Source: Flavobacterium circumlabens (GTDB lineage Bacteria; Bacteroidota; Bacteroidia; Flavobacteriales; Flavobacteriaceae). From it: 64,000 bases of DNA. Below the pieces are notes generated by a model. The model saw only the letters and a program-made list of their open reading frames with translations, had not been told where the DNA came from and made no database searches. Below, piece after piece: positions 32,076 to 41,451 of this stretch (within the stretch, counting starts at the first letter, position 1; each line of letters opens with the position of its first letter). The DNA lies in assembly GCF_004345565.1 (NCBI RefSeq), contig NZ_SLWA01000001.1, forward strand, positions 157,892 to 221,891. The letters are read 5' to 3'. Made by a program: the position numbers and the translations under genes.

Positions 32076-34301
32076 TTAATTTAATTCAAAATCCGATTTA
32101 AGTTTAATATCTGCTGATGAAGATCCAATCATGACTTCAAAATCTCCCGGTTCCGCAATCCATTCTAATTTGTCGTTGTAAAAAGAAAGTTTCTCTTTGT
32201 CGATTGTAAATTCGATTGTTTTTGATTCTCCCGCATTTAATTTTACTTTTTGAAAATCTCGCAGTTCTAAAACTGGTCGCACTACAGACCCGAATTTATC
32301 TTTTAAATACAATTGAACCACTTCTTCACCTGCCACTTTTCCAACATTTGACAATTGAAAAGAAACTTTGATTGTTTCATTACTTTTTATTTTAGTGGAA
32401 GATAATTTCAAATCAGTATAGTTGAATTTAGTATAACTCAATCCATATCCAAAAGGAAATTTAGGCGAATTTTTCAAATCAATATAAGAAGAAACATAAC
32501 CTTTTGAATTTTCATCCGCAGGTGGTCTGCCGGTGCTGAAGTGATTGTAATAAATTGGGATTTGCCCTACTTCTCTTGGAAAAGTCATTGGCAACTTTCC
32601 GGAAGGATTGTAATCCCCAAATAAAACATCGGCAATAGCATTCCCTGCTTCTGTTCCCAGCCACCAAGTGTATACAATTGCCGGAACATTGTCTGCTGTC
32701 CAGTTAAAAATAAGCGGTCTTCCTGCATTTACCAAAACGATAACCGGTTTTCCTGTTGCCTGAATTGCTTTTACCAAATCTTCCTGAACACCCGGCAAGT
32801 GCAGATCACTTCGGCTTTTGGCTTCGCCGCTCATATCACGTCTTTCACCAATACTCAGGATAACTACATCCGCCTGCTTTGCGGTTGCAACTGCTTCTGC
32901 AAAACCCTCTTTATTGTCCCCATCAACCTCACAGCCTTTGGCGTAAAGCAATTTTGTATTTTTACCTACTTTATTCTGCAAACCATCCCATTGGGAAACT
33001 ACCCATTTTTCGTAATCTACATCCGGTAATTCAACGGACCAAAAACCCATATTGGCTTTGTATTCCTTGACCATTGGGCCAATGAAAGCAATTGTTTTAA
33101 GGTTTTTAGACAGTGGTAATGTTTCATTATCATTCTTTAACAAAACAATACTTTTTTCTGCTACTTCTCTGGCTGCTTTTCTGTTTTCGGGATTATTCAG
33201 CGCTTTCTCAGCTCTTTTTTCATCTGAATATCGGTATGGATCTTCAAATAATCCCAATTCGAATTTTTTACGCAAAATACGTTTTACCGCATCATCAATC
33301 AGATCAACAGAAACTTTTCCTTCTTTTACCAGTTCAGCTAAATTGTAACGGTATGCATTACTTTCCATATCCATATCACTTCCTGCTGTAATTGCAGATA
33401 GAGCTGCGGCTTTCAGGTCTTTCGAATAACCGTGCGCCACCATTTCTCCGATAGATCCCCAATCTGAGACTACAAACCCCTGAAAGTTCCATTTTCCTTT
33501 TAAGATATCACGTTGCAAATGAGCATTTCCTGTAGCCGGAATTCCGTTTACATCATTAAATGAATTCATAAATGTTGCCGCTCCTGCGTCTAAAGCAGCT
33601 TTGAAAGGAGGCAAATACGTCTCGAACAACATTCTTTCACTCATGTCAACAGAGTTGTAATCCCTTCCGCCAGTAGCGGCGCCATACGCTGCAAAGTGTT
33701 TTACACAAGCCATAACCGAATTTAAATCTCCCAATTTATTTCCCTGAAAACCTTTTACTCTCGCGTAAGCAATTTTAGAACCTAAATAAGTATCTTCCCC
33801 TGCTCCTTCCATAACTCTTCCCCAACGCGGATCACGCCCGATGTCTACCATTGGTGCAAAGGTCCAGTGAATTCCACTTGCTGCAGCTTCTGTAGCTGCA
33901 ACTCTGGCAGCCAGCTCTATTGCCCCTAAATCCCAGCTTGCCGCTTCGGCCAACGGAATTGGAAAAGTGGTTTTGTATCCATGAATAACATCCTGACCAA
34001 ATAACAATGGAATTTTAAGACGCGACTGCATCGCCAGTTCCTGATATTGTCGTGTGTATTTTGTTCCGATGATATTTAACATCGAACCAACCAAACCTGC
34101 TTTTATCTCGGCTTGCTTATTGGGATTGATGGTAATTGGCCCCGTTGCAGAGTTATCTCCTGTATACTGATTAAGCTGGCCAATTTTTTCTTCAATGGTC
34201 ATTTTTTTCAACAGGCCATTTACTTTCTGGTCTATTGTTTCTTGTTGGGCTGTCGCAAAGAGCGAAACCATCAGCAAGAGGAATGTGGCATTTTTTTTCA
34301 T
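32076..34301 (-). CDS. GH3 beta-glucosidase (PUL, module 1)
   Basis: A 741-residue exported GH3 glycosidase similar to BglX. Signal peptide KKNATFLLLMVSLFATAQ, then the GH3 N-terminal TIM barrel with FGQDVIHGYKTTFPIPLAEA and the nucleophile Asp in GFVVSDWGSIGEM, the alpha/beta C-domain (SRSDLHLPGVQEDLVKAI) and a fibronectin-type III-like domain at the end. The ATG at 34301 is chosen because an upstream ATG (34322) would overlap the previous gene and lengthen the signal peptide. It removes terminal beta-linked glucose from oligosaccharides in the periplasm. Last gene of the module. Confidence 0.93.
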   Translation of the reverse strand: MKKNATFLLLMVSLFATAQQETIDQKVNGLLKKMTIEEKIGQLNQYTGDNSATGPITINPNKQAEIKAGLVGSMLNIIGTKYTRQYQELAMQSRLKIPLLFGQDVIHGYKTTFPIPLAEAASWDLGAIELAARVAATEAAASGIHWTFAPMVDIGRDPRWGRVMEGAGEDTYLGSKIAYARVKGFQGNKLGDLNSVMACVKHFAAYGAATGGRDYNSVDMSERMLFETYLPPFKAALDAGAATFMNSFNDVNGIPATGNAHLQRDILKGKWNFQGFVVSDWGSIGEMVAHGYSKDLKAAALSAITAGSDMDMESNAYRYNLAELVKEGKVSVDLIDDAVKRILRKKFELGLFEDPYRYSDEKRAEKALNNPENRKAAREVAEKSIVLLKNDNETLPLSKNLKTIAFIGPMVKEYKANMGFWSVELPDVDYEKWVVSQWDGLQNKVGKNTKLLYAKGCEVDGDNKEGFAEAVATAKQADVVILSIGERRDMSGEAKSRSDLHLPGVQEDLVKAIQATGKPVIVLVNAGRPLIFNWTADNVPAIVYTWWLGTEAGNAIADVLFGDYNPSGKLPMTFPREVGQIPIYYNHFSTGRPPADENSKGYVSSYIDLKNSPKFPFGYGLSYTKFNYTDLKLSSTKIKSNETIKVSFQLSNVGKVAGEEVVQLYLKDKFGSVVRPVLELRDFQKVKLNAGESKTIEFTIDKEKLSFYNDKLEWIAEPGDFEVMIGSSSADIKLKSDFELN

Positions 34302-34315
34302 GAATTTAATTTTAG

Positions 34316-35740
34316 TTACCAAACGTAAGTGGCGACTGCACCAGCGTTTAAAGTAGTGGAAATTTGTTTTTGGTTATATTTGATATTAAATGTTTCTGCT
34401 GCCGTTCCATCATTTTCTACTACCAGAACTATTTGTCCGTATGGCGTTTTGAAAGCGACATTGTATAGATTACCCCTATTATTACTTCCAATTCTAACCG
34501 ATCCTTCCGGAACAAATTTGGATGCATGGGCAATAATATAATAGCCGACTTCCCTTTTTATGTTTTGGTTTTGATCGATCATTAAAGCGCCTTTACAAGT
34601 AGAACAGCCACCTGGTGTAAAGGGTTTGTAATATTCGTCATTTGCCAGTCCCCAGGAAAGTGCATTGACGCTCCAGTTACGCATAGAACCGATTACTACA
34701 TTTTTTACGCTCCACTTCAAATCCGATTCGAAACTACTTCCGGATCCGGTGTATTGTTCTGTAAAATATACGTCTTTGTCGGGAAAAGCATCATGAACTT
34801 TTGAAAGCGCACTGATATCGCCTTCGTATAAATGGAATGCGGAACCGGCAACAAAAGGCAGTGCTTTTGGATCATTTAATATCGCCAAAGGATATTCCGG
34901 TTTGTTGCAATTGTGATCGTAAACTACGATTTTGGTTTTGATTTTTGCTTTCGCAAAAGTGGGACCTAAATTCGATTTAATAAATTCTGCCTGCTGCAAA
35001 GCCGTCATATACATACTTGGATTATTCCCGGGATGCAATGGTTCGTTTTGAGGTGTTATGGCATCAATCACAATGCCGTGCGATTTCATTGCCTGAATGT
35101 ATTTTAGAAAATATTCCACATAAGCCTGATAATATTGTGGCTGTAAACTTCCTCCTTTTGAGCTTCCGTTGTCTTTCATCCAGACGGGTGGAGACCACGG
35201 AGAACCCATAATTTTTATCTTTGGATTTATGGCTAAAATTTCTTTCAAAAGCGGCACCACATCTTGTAGATCCGGGCCAAGATTAAAGTGTTCCAGTTTT
35301 AAATCGGTTTGGCCTTCCGGCCTGTCATCATACGAAAAAACTCTTTCATTCAAATCAGAAGCTCCAATACTAATGCGCAGATAACTCAATCCGATAGCGT
35401 CTTTTTTGTTGGAAAATAATTCCTGAAGCAGGGCTTCTTTTTTGGCTTTATCCAGTTTTAAAATAGCCTGCGCACTTCCTCCCGTCAGTGAAAACCCAAA
35501 ACCTTCAATGGTCTGAAATTTTTGAGCCGGATTGACTTCGATCGTTTGGTTTGAATTGATTTCGGTATTAAAAACCAAATCATTTTGCTTTTGCAGTTTA
35601 GAGGATTCATCTGTAGTTGTAATCCACGCTTCCGCTTTACCGGAACTGGCCACTGATTGTTTTGAAATTCCACATTTTACCTGAACTGCAATAAACAGCA
35701 GCAAAAGTAAAATCTGTAGTTTTTTGTTGATGTTTTTCAT
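34316..35740 (-). CDS. GH30 glycoside hydrolase (PUL, module 1)
   Basis: A 474-residue exported GH30 enzyme. The signal peptide ends in IAVQVKC, a poor lipobox with Lys before the Cys. The (beta/alpha)8 domain shows FQTIEGFGFSLTGGSA, GSPWSPPVWMKDN, the acid/base Glu in TPQNEPLHPGNNP and the nucleophile Glu in VYFTEQYTGSGSS, then a C-terminal beta domain. GH30 members in Bacteroidota include endo-beta-1,6-glucanases and beta-glucosylceramidases. It is clearly diverged from the two GH30 enzymes in module 2. One base separates it from the EEP gene upstream. Confidence 0.92.
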   Translation of the reverse strand: MKNINKKLQILLLLLFIAVQVKCGISKQSVASSGKAEAWITTTDESSKLQKQNDLVFNTEINSNQTIEVNPAQKFQTIEGFGFSLTGGSAQAILKLDKAKKEALLQELFSNKKDAIGLSYLRISIGASDLNERVFSYDDRPEGQTDLKLEHFNLGPDLQDVVPLLKEILAINPKIKIMGSPWSPPVWMKDNGSSKGGSLQPQYYQAYVEYFLKYIQAMKSHGIVIDAITPQNEPLHPGNNPSMYMTALQQAEFIKSNLGPTFAKAKIKTKIVVYDHNCNKPEYPLAILNDPKALPFVAGSAFHLYEGDISALSKVHDAFPDKDVYFTEQYTGSGSSFESDLKWSVKNVVIGSMRNWSVNALSWGLANDEYYKPFTPGGCSTCKGALMIDQNQNIKREVGYYIIAHASKFVPEGSVRIGSNNRGNLYNVAFKTPYGQIVLVVENDGTAAETFNIKYNQKQISTTLNAGAVATYVW

Positions 35741-35741
35741 T

Positions 35742-36581
35742 TTAATCTATTTCTATTAACACAGGTAAATGATCCGACGGATATTTTAAATCTTTAGAAT
35801 CACTTAAAACTGCGTGTTTTTGAATTTTAAGTCCGCTATTTTTAGAAACAAAAATGTAATCTATTAATAATGTTACCGGTTTCTCGTATTGGAATCCATT
35901 GAACGTTCCTGAAGGTCCGAACGGCTTTTCTTTTGAGACAGCCCTGGTGTCATCCATTGCTTTTTTTATTTCTACAATCTGCGGTGTATCAGGTTCCGAA
36001 TTAAAATCTCCCATTAAAAAAACGGGATATTTTTTTAAATTAATTTCTTTTATTTTAGACAGAATTAGCTGCACACCCTTCACTCTTGCTTCATTCCCCA
36101 TATGATCGAGGTGTACATTAAAAACCCAAAATATCTTTTTGCTTTTTATATCTTTAAAAAGACCGTACGTACAAACCCTGTTACAAGCTGCATCCCAGCC
36201 TTTTGATACTACAGTTGGTGTTTCTGACAACCAGAATGTATTAGATTCCTGTAACTGAAAGCGGTTTTTTTTATAATAAATGGTACAAGCTTCACCTTTT
36301 CCTTCACTTTCTCTTCCAATACCAAATTTGTTATACTCCGGTAAAGCCGTAGCGATGTCAGCCACCTGATTGGGCAGTGCTTCCTGTACTCCAAAAATAT
36401 CGGGACTGTAAAATTGTATTTGAGACGTAAAAAAATCTTTTCGGTTGGACCATGCATTTTCTCCGTCTGAAGCTACATCCAAACGGATATTATAGGTCAT
36501 AATTTTTAAGTTCTGACCATAAAATGAATTACTTACCAAAAGCAATACCAGCACTATAATAACAATGTTTCTCTTTTTCAT
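35742..36581 (-). CDS. Exported endonuclease/exonuclease/phosphatase-family protein
   Basis: A 279-residue protein with a signal peptide (NIVIIVLVLLLVSNSFYGQ) and the EEP fold: MTYNIRLDVASDGENAW, FGVQEALPNQ (metal Glu), NVHLDHMGNEARVKG, VFLMGDFNSEPDTPQ and the final PSDHLPVLIEID. All catalytic residues are present. Exported relatives act on phosphodiesters or phospho-sugars; the substrate is unknown, and its place between SusCD and GH30/GH3 suggests a job on decorated glucan or its co-occurring material. Starts the EEP-GH30-GH3 run. Confidence 0.9.
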   Translation of the reverse strand: MKKRNIVIIVLVLLLVSNSFYGQNLKIMTYNIRLDVASDGENAWSNRKDFFTSQIQFYSPDIFGVQEALPNQVADIATALPEYNKFGIGRESEGKGEACTIYYKKNRFQLQESNTFWLSETPTVVSKGWDAACNRVCTYGLFKDIKSKKIFWVFNVHLDHMGNEARVKGVQLILSKIKEINLKKYPVFLMGDFNSEPDTPQIVEIKKAMDDTRAVSKEKPFGPSGTFNGFQYEKPVTLLIDYIFVSKNSGLKIQKHAVLSDSKDLKYPSDHLPVLIEID

Positions 36582-36721
36582 TTTAAAAAAATTTTAGTCC
36601 TGTAAAGCTACCATTTCATTGGCCTTAATAAAAAAACAATGTTTGAAATTTATGTTAATTATATCTTCTTACCCTTCAATTAAATATTTTCTAATACCTT
36701 TTATTCTATTTTTGAAACCTT

Positions 36722-36759
36722 AAAACAGCTTACCCTCTAAAATGATGGCAGGCTGTTTT
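36722..36759 (-). terminator. Weak terminator between susD1 and the EEP gene
   Basis: AAAACAGC (36722-36729) pairs with GCTGTTTT (36752-36759) around a 22-nt loop, 10 bp beyond the SusD stop. It may allow partial read-through to the downstream enzyme genes. The rest of 36582-36768 is AT-rich. Confidence 0.5.
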
Positions 36760-36768
36760 TTATTCCTC

Positions 36769-38220
36769 TTAATAACCCGGATTCTGGATTAAATTAGGAT
36801 TTGCATCTTTTTTAGTTTGTGGAATTGGCCACAGCAATCTGTCCTGATTCAGGTTTCCCGCGTATGGTAAAATAGCCCCTTTGTCGTCTTTTTGTTTCGA
36901 AAGAATCTCAATTGCCTTAGCCGTTCTTTTTAAATCAAACCAGCGATGTCCTTCGAAAGCAAGTTCCATTTTTCTTTCTTTAAGAATTAAATCTAATGCA
37001 TCTCCCTGACTGGCGGCACTAACTTTTGGTAAACCAACTCTTGCTCTTACCTGATTGACTAATGTCATTGCTCCTGCATTATCTCCGGTTTGTGCCAATG
37101 CTTCAGCTTTTAAGAGAATAATATCCGCTAATCTTAGAATGTAAAAATTTTGTTTGCCGTCTGTAATTCGCATTTTGTAGGCAAACGGATAGCCTGCAGA
37201 TGTCCAGTAGTTATCGGTCCAGCTTACCTCTTTTACGATTACAGATGATTTTTTTCTAACGACATCTCCTTCATTTGTAAAGGTCTGGATTAAATCATTC
37301 GACGGTGTCATGAATTTCTTCCAGTCTGTTCCATAAAACATGGAGGTTCCCCATGCTCCAACTGGAGATCCCCAACCTTCTCCATTCGCTTCCCAGATAG
37401 ATTCTGAATTTCCTTCGTGTGCCGTATCAAAAAGATTTTCGTAATTCGGCAAAAGCGTATAAGCTCCTGTGATTACAGCATCGCTATATTGTTTTACTTT
37501 TGCCCAGTCGGGATTGTCTTTAGTCGCGTAAACTTTTGCTAAAAGCGCATTTGCAGCACCTTTATTTGCTCTGAATTTATTCGTTGACGCAGGCGCTTTT
37601 TGTATGGCTGTTTCGCAATCTGCAATAATGGCTGCATACACTTCTTGTTTGGGCTTGCGTGTAGGATATAATTGCGGATAGACCTCCTCAAAATTATCCT
37701 GATTTACATTTACAACTGCTTTTGTCGCAATAGGCACATCTCCCCATAACTGAACCGCATGAAATAAATTTAAAGCTCTTACCAAAGATGCTTCTCCTAT
37801 CATTTCTTCCTTTCTGGCTGCCGGTAAATCTTTTGGCTCATCGATATAATTCAAAATAAAATTACACTTATTGATATTATCATAAATATATCCCCAATCT
37901 CTGCTGACATTTGTATTTGTTGATAAAATACGATATTCGTCCTGCTGAAAATTTTGCGTATTATCCGATCCTGCGTATGCATTATCGGTTTGGGCATCTC
38001 CGTTGAAAAAATAATCCAGCTGCCAGTACTCTCCTCCAAAACTTGCATAAACAGAGGTCATTCTGCTTTCTGCCTCCGCTGCGGTTGCAATTACTTTTCC
38101 TGTACTTTCAACCGTTGTTTCTGTAGTAGGCTCTGTATTTAAATAATCAGAGCATGAACTTAAACTTAGCACTGTGAAAGCACTAATGATAAGAATTATA
38201 TTTTTTATTGTATTTTTCAT
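36769..38220 (-). CDS. SusD/RagB-family surface glycan-binding lipoprotein (pair 1)
   Basis: A 483-residue SusD-like lipoprotein. The signal peptide ends in LSSCSDYLNTEP (lipidated Cys about residue 23). TPR-type helices (residues ~80-330) are followed by the RagB/SusD C-terminal domain with ILRLADIILLKAEALAQTG and LAFEGHRWFDLKRTAKA. It is the lid of the SusC transporter on the cell surface and captures glycan fragments. It follows its susC partner by 29 bp. Confidence 0.95.
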   Translation of the reverse strand: MKNTIKNIILIISAFTVLSLSSCSDYLNTEPTTETTVESTGKVIATAAEAESRMTSVYASFGGEYWQLDYFFNGDAQTDNAYAGSDNTQNFQQDEYRILSTNTNVSRDWGYIYDNINKCNFILNYIDEPKDLPAARKEEMIGEASLVRALNLFHAVQLWGDVPIATKAVVNVNQDNFEEVYPQLYPTRKPKQEVYAAIIADCETAIQKAPASTNKFRANKGAANALLAKVYATKDNPDWAKVKQYSDAVITGAYTLLPNYENLFDTAHEGNSESIWEANGEGWGSPVGAWGTSMFYGTDWKKFMTPSNDLIQTFTNEGDVVRKKSSVIVKEVSWTDNYWTSAGYPFAYKMRITDGKQNFYILRLADIILLKAEALAQTGDNAGAMTLVNQVRARVGLPKVSAASQGDALDLILKERKMELAFEGHRWFDLKRTAKAIEILSKQKDDKGAILPYAGNLNQDRLLWPIPQTKKDANPNLIQNPGY

Positions 38221-38249
38221 CTTAATTTCTTTTTATAATTAACAATCGG

Positions 38250-41243
38250 CTAGAAGCTTGCTTTTATACCAAAAACAAAGGTTTTTACCTGAGGGTATGT
38301 TCCTAAATCGATACCGGGAGTAACTCCTTTATTATCATTAAAGGCACCTACTTCCGGATCAAAACCCTTGTATTTTGTAAAAGTGTACAGGTTTTGTGCC
38401 GTTGTATATATACTAAGACTATTAAGTCCTAAAATTTGTTTTGTGAATTTATATCCTATTGTCACGGCTTTTATACGCACATAAGAACCGTCTTCTACAA
38501 ATCTGTCGGAAACATGCAATGCATTAGGATCATTTGCTCTGGGCGTATTGGTCACTTGTCCCGGAGTCGTCCATCTGTTTAATACTTCTGTAGATTGGTT
38601 TTTAAAATCACTCATCAGGGTTAAGTCCATTCGGGATGCGTTGTAAACGTCGTTACCCTGTGAACCTGTAACCAGTACATCTAAATACGCTCCTTTATAA
38701 GAAAAGCTGTTAGTCAATCCGAAAACATAATCTGGCATTGCATTGCCTATTTCCGTTCTGTCGTCAGGGGTTACCTGGCCATCTCCGTTAGTATCTTTGT
38801 ACAATAATGCCCCTGTTGCCGCATCTACTTTATCTACTTTGTAACCGTAAAAAGTTCCCAGCGACCTTCCTTCTTCCAGGCGGACTACTTTTTCTCCGAC
38901 CGAAGTCAGCGTCTGTAAATCAAGTGTTTTCTGAAGTCCTAATTTGTTTATTACATTGGTATTAAAAGAAATATTAAAATTGGTATTCCATTTAAAATCT
39001 CCTTTAAAATTTTGTGTATCGATAGAGAATTCTACCCCTTTATTTTCGATTTCTCCTACATTATAAAAGTACGGCTGACTGAATCCCGGAAAATAAATTA
39101 CCTGAAGTAAATTTTTAGTATTCTTTTTGTAAACGTCGGTCGTAAATTTGATTCTGTTATTTAAAATGGCTAAATCGAGTCCAATATTAATGTCGGTATT
39201 GGTTTCCCATCTTAAATCGCTGTTTCCAATCTGATCTAATGAAGTGCCTCCGTTAATAGGGTCTGTATAATTTAAATCATATGATGAGTAGGCCGGAATT
39301 CCGGATACATTACCGGTCTGTCCCCAACCTCCACGGATTTTTAATTGATTTACAACCTTATTTTCTTTTAGGAAATTTTCGTTAGAGATAATCCACGCTG
39401 CAGAAACACCGGGAAAATAGCCCCATTTGTTATCTTTACTCAATTGCGAAACACCACTAGCCCTAAAAACTCCGGATAGAATATATTTATTATCAAAGGT
39501 GTAAATCGCACGTCCGAAAAAAGATGCGTTTGTTATTTCTTTTTCTCTGACCTGGTTTTCGGTTATTATTTTTGCTTCGTTAGTTTCGAAACTTCGTACA
39601 GCAGTATCAAATCCTCTTCCTGAAATTCTGGCCCAGTCTTCTTTATTTTTTTGCACAGAATTTCCAAAAAGTAAGTTTAAATCGTTTTTATCTTTTGAAA
39701 TTTTATATCCCAGCGTATTTTCAAAATTGATATTTACATTTTGGCTATTGGTTACATTTCCATATCCTTTATCTACCGTACTATCGTTATCGTTTACACG
39801 ACCGGCTGAAGAGCGATAGGCATCTACAAAATATTTATCTTCCTGTATTTTTATGTCGGTTGATAAATTGGTTTTCCAAACCAGATCTTTTAAAAGGGTC
39901 GCTTCGAATCCGAGATTGCTTAAAACTCTGTTTACATTCGAAATATTTTGTCTCGCCAATAACGAAACCGGATTTTCCCACGCGGATTGATAGGGATTTT
40001 TAGCAAATTGCCCCTCTTTGTAACCATCAGTATAATTCCCTGAAGCATCTTTATCCCTTACTTTTAACTCAGAACCATAAGTCGGCATAAAAGCCGGAGT
40101 TACAAACAGACTCATTACAGCCCCACCCTGACCTACACTATTATTATCGCCAATATTACTTAAATCGGAATTGATCACATTAAGACTGGCGTTAAGTTTC
40201 AGCCATCCGGTAAGATTAGCGTCTACATTTAATTTTCCTGAAAGTCTTTTGTATTCCGATGGACTGATGACTCCATTTGTATTCTGGTACCCCAAAGCTC
40301 CGTATATTCTCAGATTATCTGTTCCTCCAGCATACGAAAAATTATAATTCTGATCTACTCCGGTATCCAACACCTGATCTGCCCAATTGGTATTGATCCC
40401 TTCATAACGGGGATTATTTGCATTGGAAAGATAGGAAGGATTGATTTCTGATAACATTGTTTTGTATTGTCCTAAATTTAATACGTCAATATTTTTTACG
40501 ACGTTAGAAATACCAACAAAGGAGTTAAACTCAAATATATTTTTGTTTGCTTTTCCTCTTTTTGTGGTAATAATTATTACTCCTGATGCTCCATTGACAC
40601 CATAAATGGCGGTTGCGGAAGCGTCTTTAAGTATTTGCATATCTACGATATCATCTGTGTTTATACCTTCAATATTGGTCGTTTGTATTCCGTCAATAAC
40701 ATACAGGGGGTTATTTCCTGAATTAATCGAATTCAAACCTCTAATCCTGACATCTAAACCTGATCCGGGTTTACCGGAAGGCTGAGTTACTGTAATTCCT
40801 GCTGCATTTCCCTGCAAGGCCTGCGCCACAGAATATATGGGTCTGTCTGCAAAGGCATCTGCCCTTACGGTAGAAACGGCGGTGGTAAGTTTGCTTTTCT
40901 TTTGAGAACCGTAACCTACATTTATGACCACTTCTTTTAGTGATTGTAATTCAGGTTCTAATTGAAAATCTATTTTTATCCGGTCATTTACCATTTCATT
41001 AACCGTAACATATCCAACATAACTCACAATTATAACCCCGTTTGATGGTGTTTTTAATTGAAAATTTCCATCCATATCTGATATTGTCGATCTGGTTGTC
41101 CCTTTTAATGAAACAATAGCATTTGAAACAGGCATTCCTCTTTCGTCCTTTATCCTACCACTCACGGTAACATCCTGAGCCATCGCAATAAGCGAAAACA
41201 ACAAGGACGTAATGGAAAAAATAAGTGATTTTGTGAATTTCAT
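38250..41243 (-). CDS. SusC/RagA-family TonB-linked glycan importer (pair 1)
   Basis: A 997-residue outer-membrane transporter. Signal peptide to about residue 22, a carboxypeptidase-regulatory-like domain (DVTVSGRIKDERGMPVSNA), TonB-box region near VVINVGYGSQKKS, the plug domain with VRIRGLNSINSGNNPLYVID and ILKDASATAIYGVNGASGVI, then the barrel ending IKASF. It imports oligosaccharides with its SusD lid, powered by TonB. Starts with ATG at 41243; the 208-bp upstream region carries a near match to the putative operator of the second susC. Confidence 0.96.
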   Translation of the reverse strand: MKFTKSLIFSITSLLFSLIAMAQDVTVSGRIKDERGMPVSNAIVSLKGTTRSTISDMDGNFQLKTPSNGVIIVSYVGYVTVNEMVNDRIKIDFQLEPELQSLKEVVINVGYGSQKKSKLTTAVSTVRADAFADRPIYSVAQALQGNAAGITVTQPSGKPGSGLDVRIRGLNSINSGNNPLYVIDGIQTTNIEGINTDDIVDMQILKDASATAIYGVNGASGVIIITTKRGKANKNIFEFNSFVGISNVVKNIDVLNLGQYKTMLSEINPSYLSNANNPRYEGINTNWADQVLDTGVDQNYNFSYAGGTDNLRIYGALGYQNTNGVISPSEYKRLSGKLNVDANLTGWLKLNASLNVINSDLSNIGDNNSVGQGGAVMSLFVTPAFMPTYGSELKVRDKDASGNYTDGYKEGQFAKNPYQSAWENPVSLLARQNISNVNRVLSNLGFEATLLKDLVWKTNLSTDIKIQEDKYFVDAYRSSAGRVNDNDSTVDKGYGNVTNSQNVNINFENTLGYKISKDKNDLNLLFGNSVQKNKEDWARISGRGFDTAVRSFETNEAKIITENQVREKEITNASFFGRAIYTFDNKYILSGVFRASGVSQLSKDNKWGYFPGVSAAWIISNENFLKENKVVNQLKIRGGWGQTGNVSGIPAYSSYDLNYTDPINGGTSLDQIGNSDLRWETNTDINIGLDLAILNNRIKFTTDVYKKNTKNLLQVIYFPGFSQPYFYNVGEIENKGVEFSIDTQNFKGDFKWNTNFNISFNTNVINKLGLQKTLDLQTLTSVGEKVVRLEEGRSLGTFYGYKVDKVDAATGALLYKDTNGDGQVTPDDRTEIGNAMPDYVFGLTNSFSYKGAYLDVLVTGSQGNDVYNASRMDLTLMSDFKNQSTEVLNRWTTPGQVTNTPRANDPNALHVSDRFVEDGSYVRIKAVTIGYKFTKQILGLNSLSIYTTAQNLYTFTKYKGFDPEVGAFNDNKGVTPGIDLGTYPQVKTFVFGIKASF

Positions 41244-41283
41244 CTTTTAAGATTTAAATTAATAATTTAATGTAATAATACTA

Positions 41284-41402
41284 CAATATTACTAATTTAC
41301 AAGTTATAATTAAAGATAAAATCTTACAAATAAAATAAAACGCAATGTTAAATACCACAAATACAATTTTTATTACTTCACAAACAATTACAAAACAACA
41401 TC
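41284..41402 (-). promoter_or_regulatory. Promoter region of susC 1
   Basis: On the minus strand 41284-41291 reads TAATATTG, one mismatch from TAnnTTTG. At 41387-41402 ATTACAAAACAACATC matches 14 of 16 positions of the direct repeat upstream of susC 2, with a weaker 10-of-16 match exactly 33 bp away at 41354. This suggests the same activator serves both operons. Confidence 0.45.
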
Positions 41403-41451
41403 TTAACTAAAAAAAATTCTTTGCGACATGATTACAGTTTCTTTTCTGAAA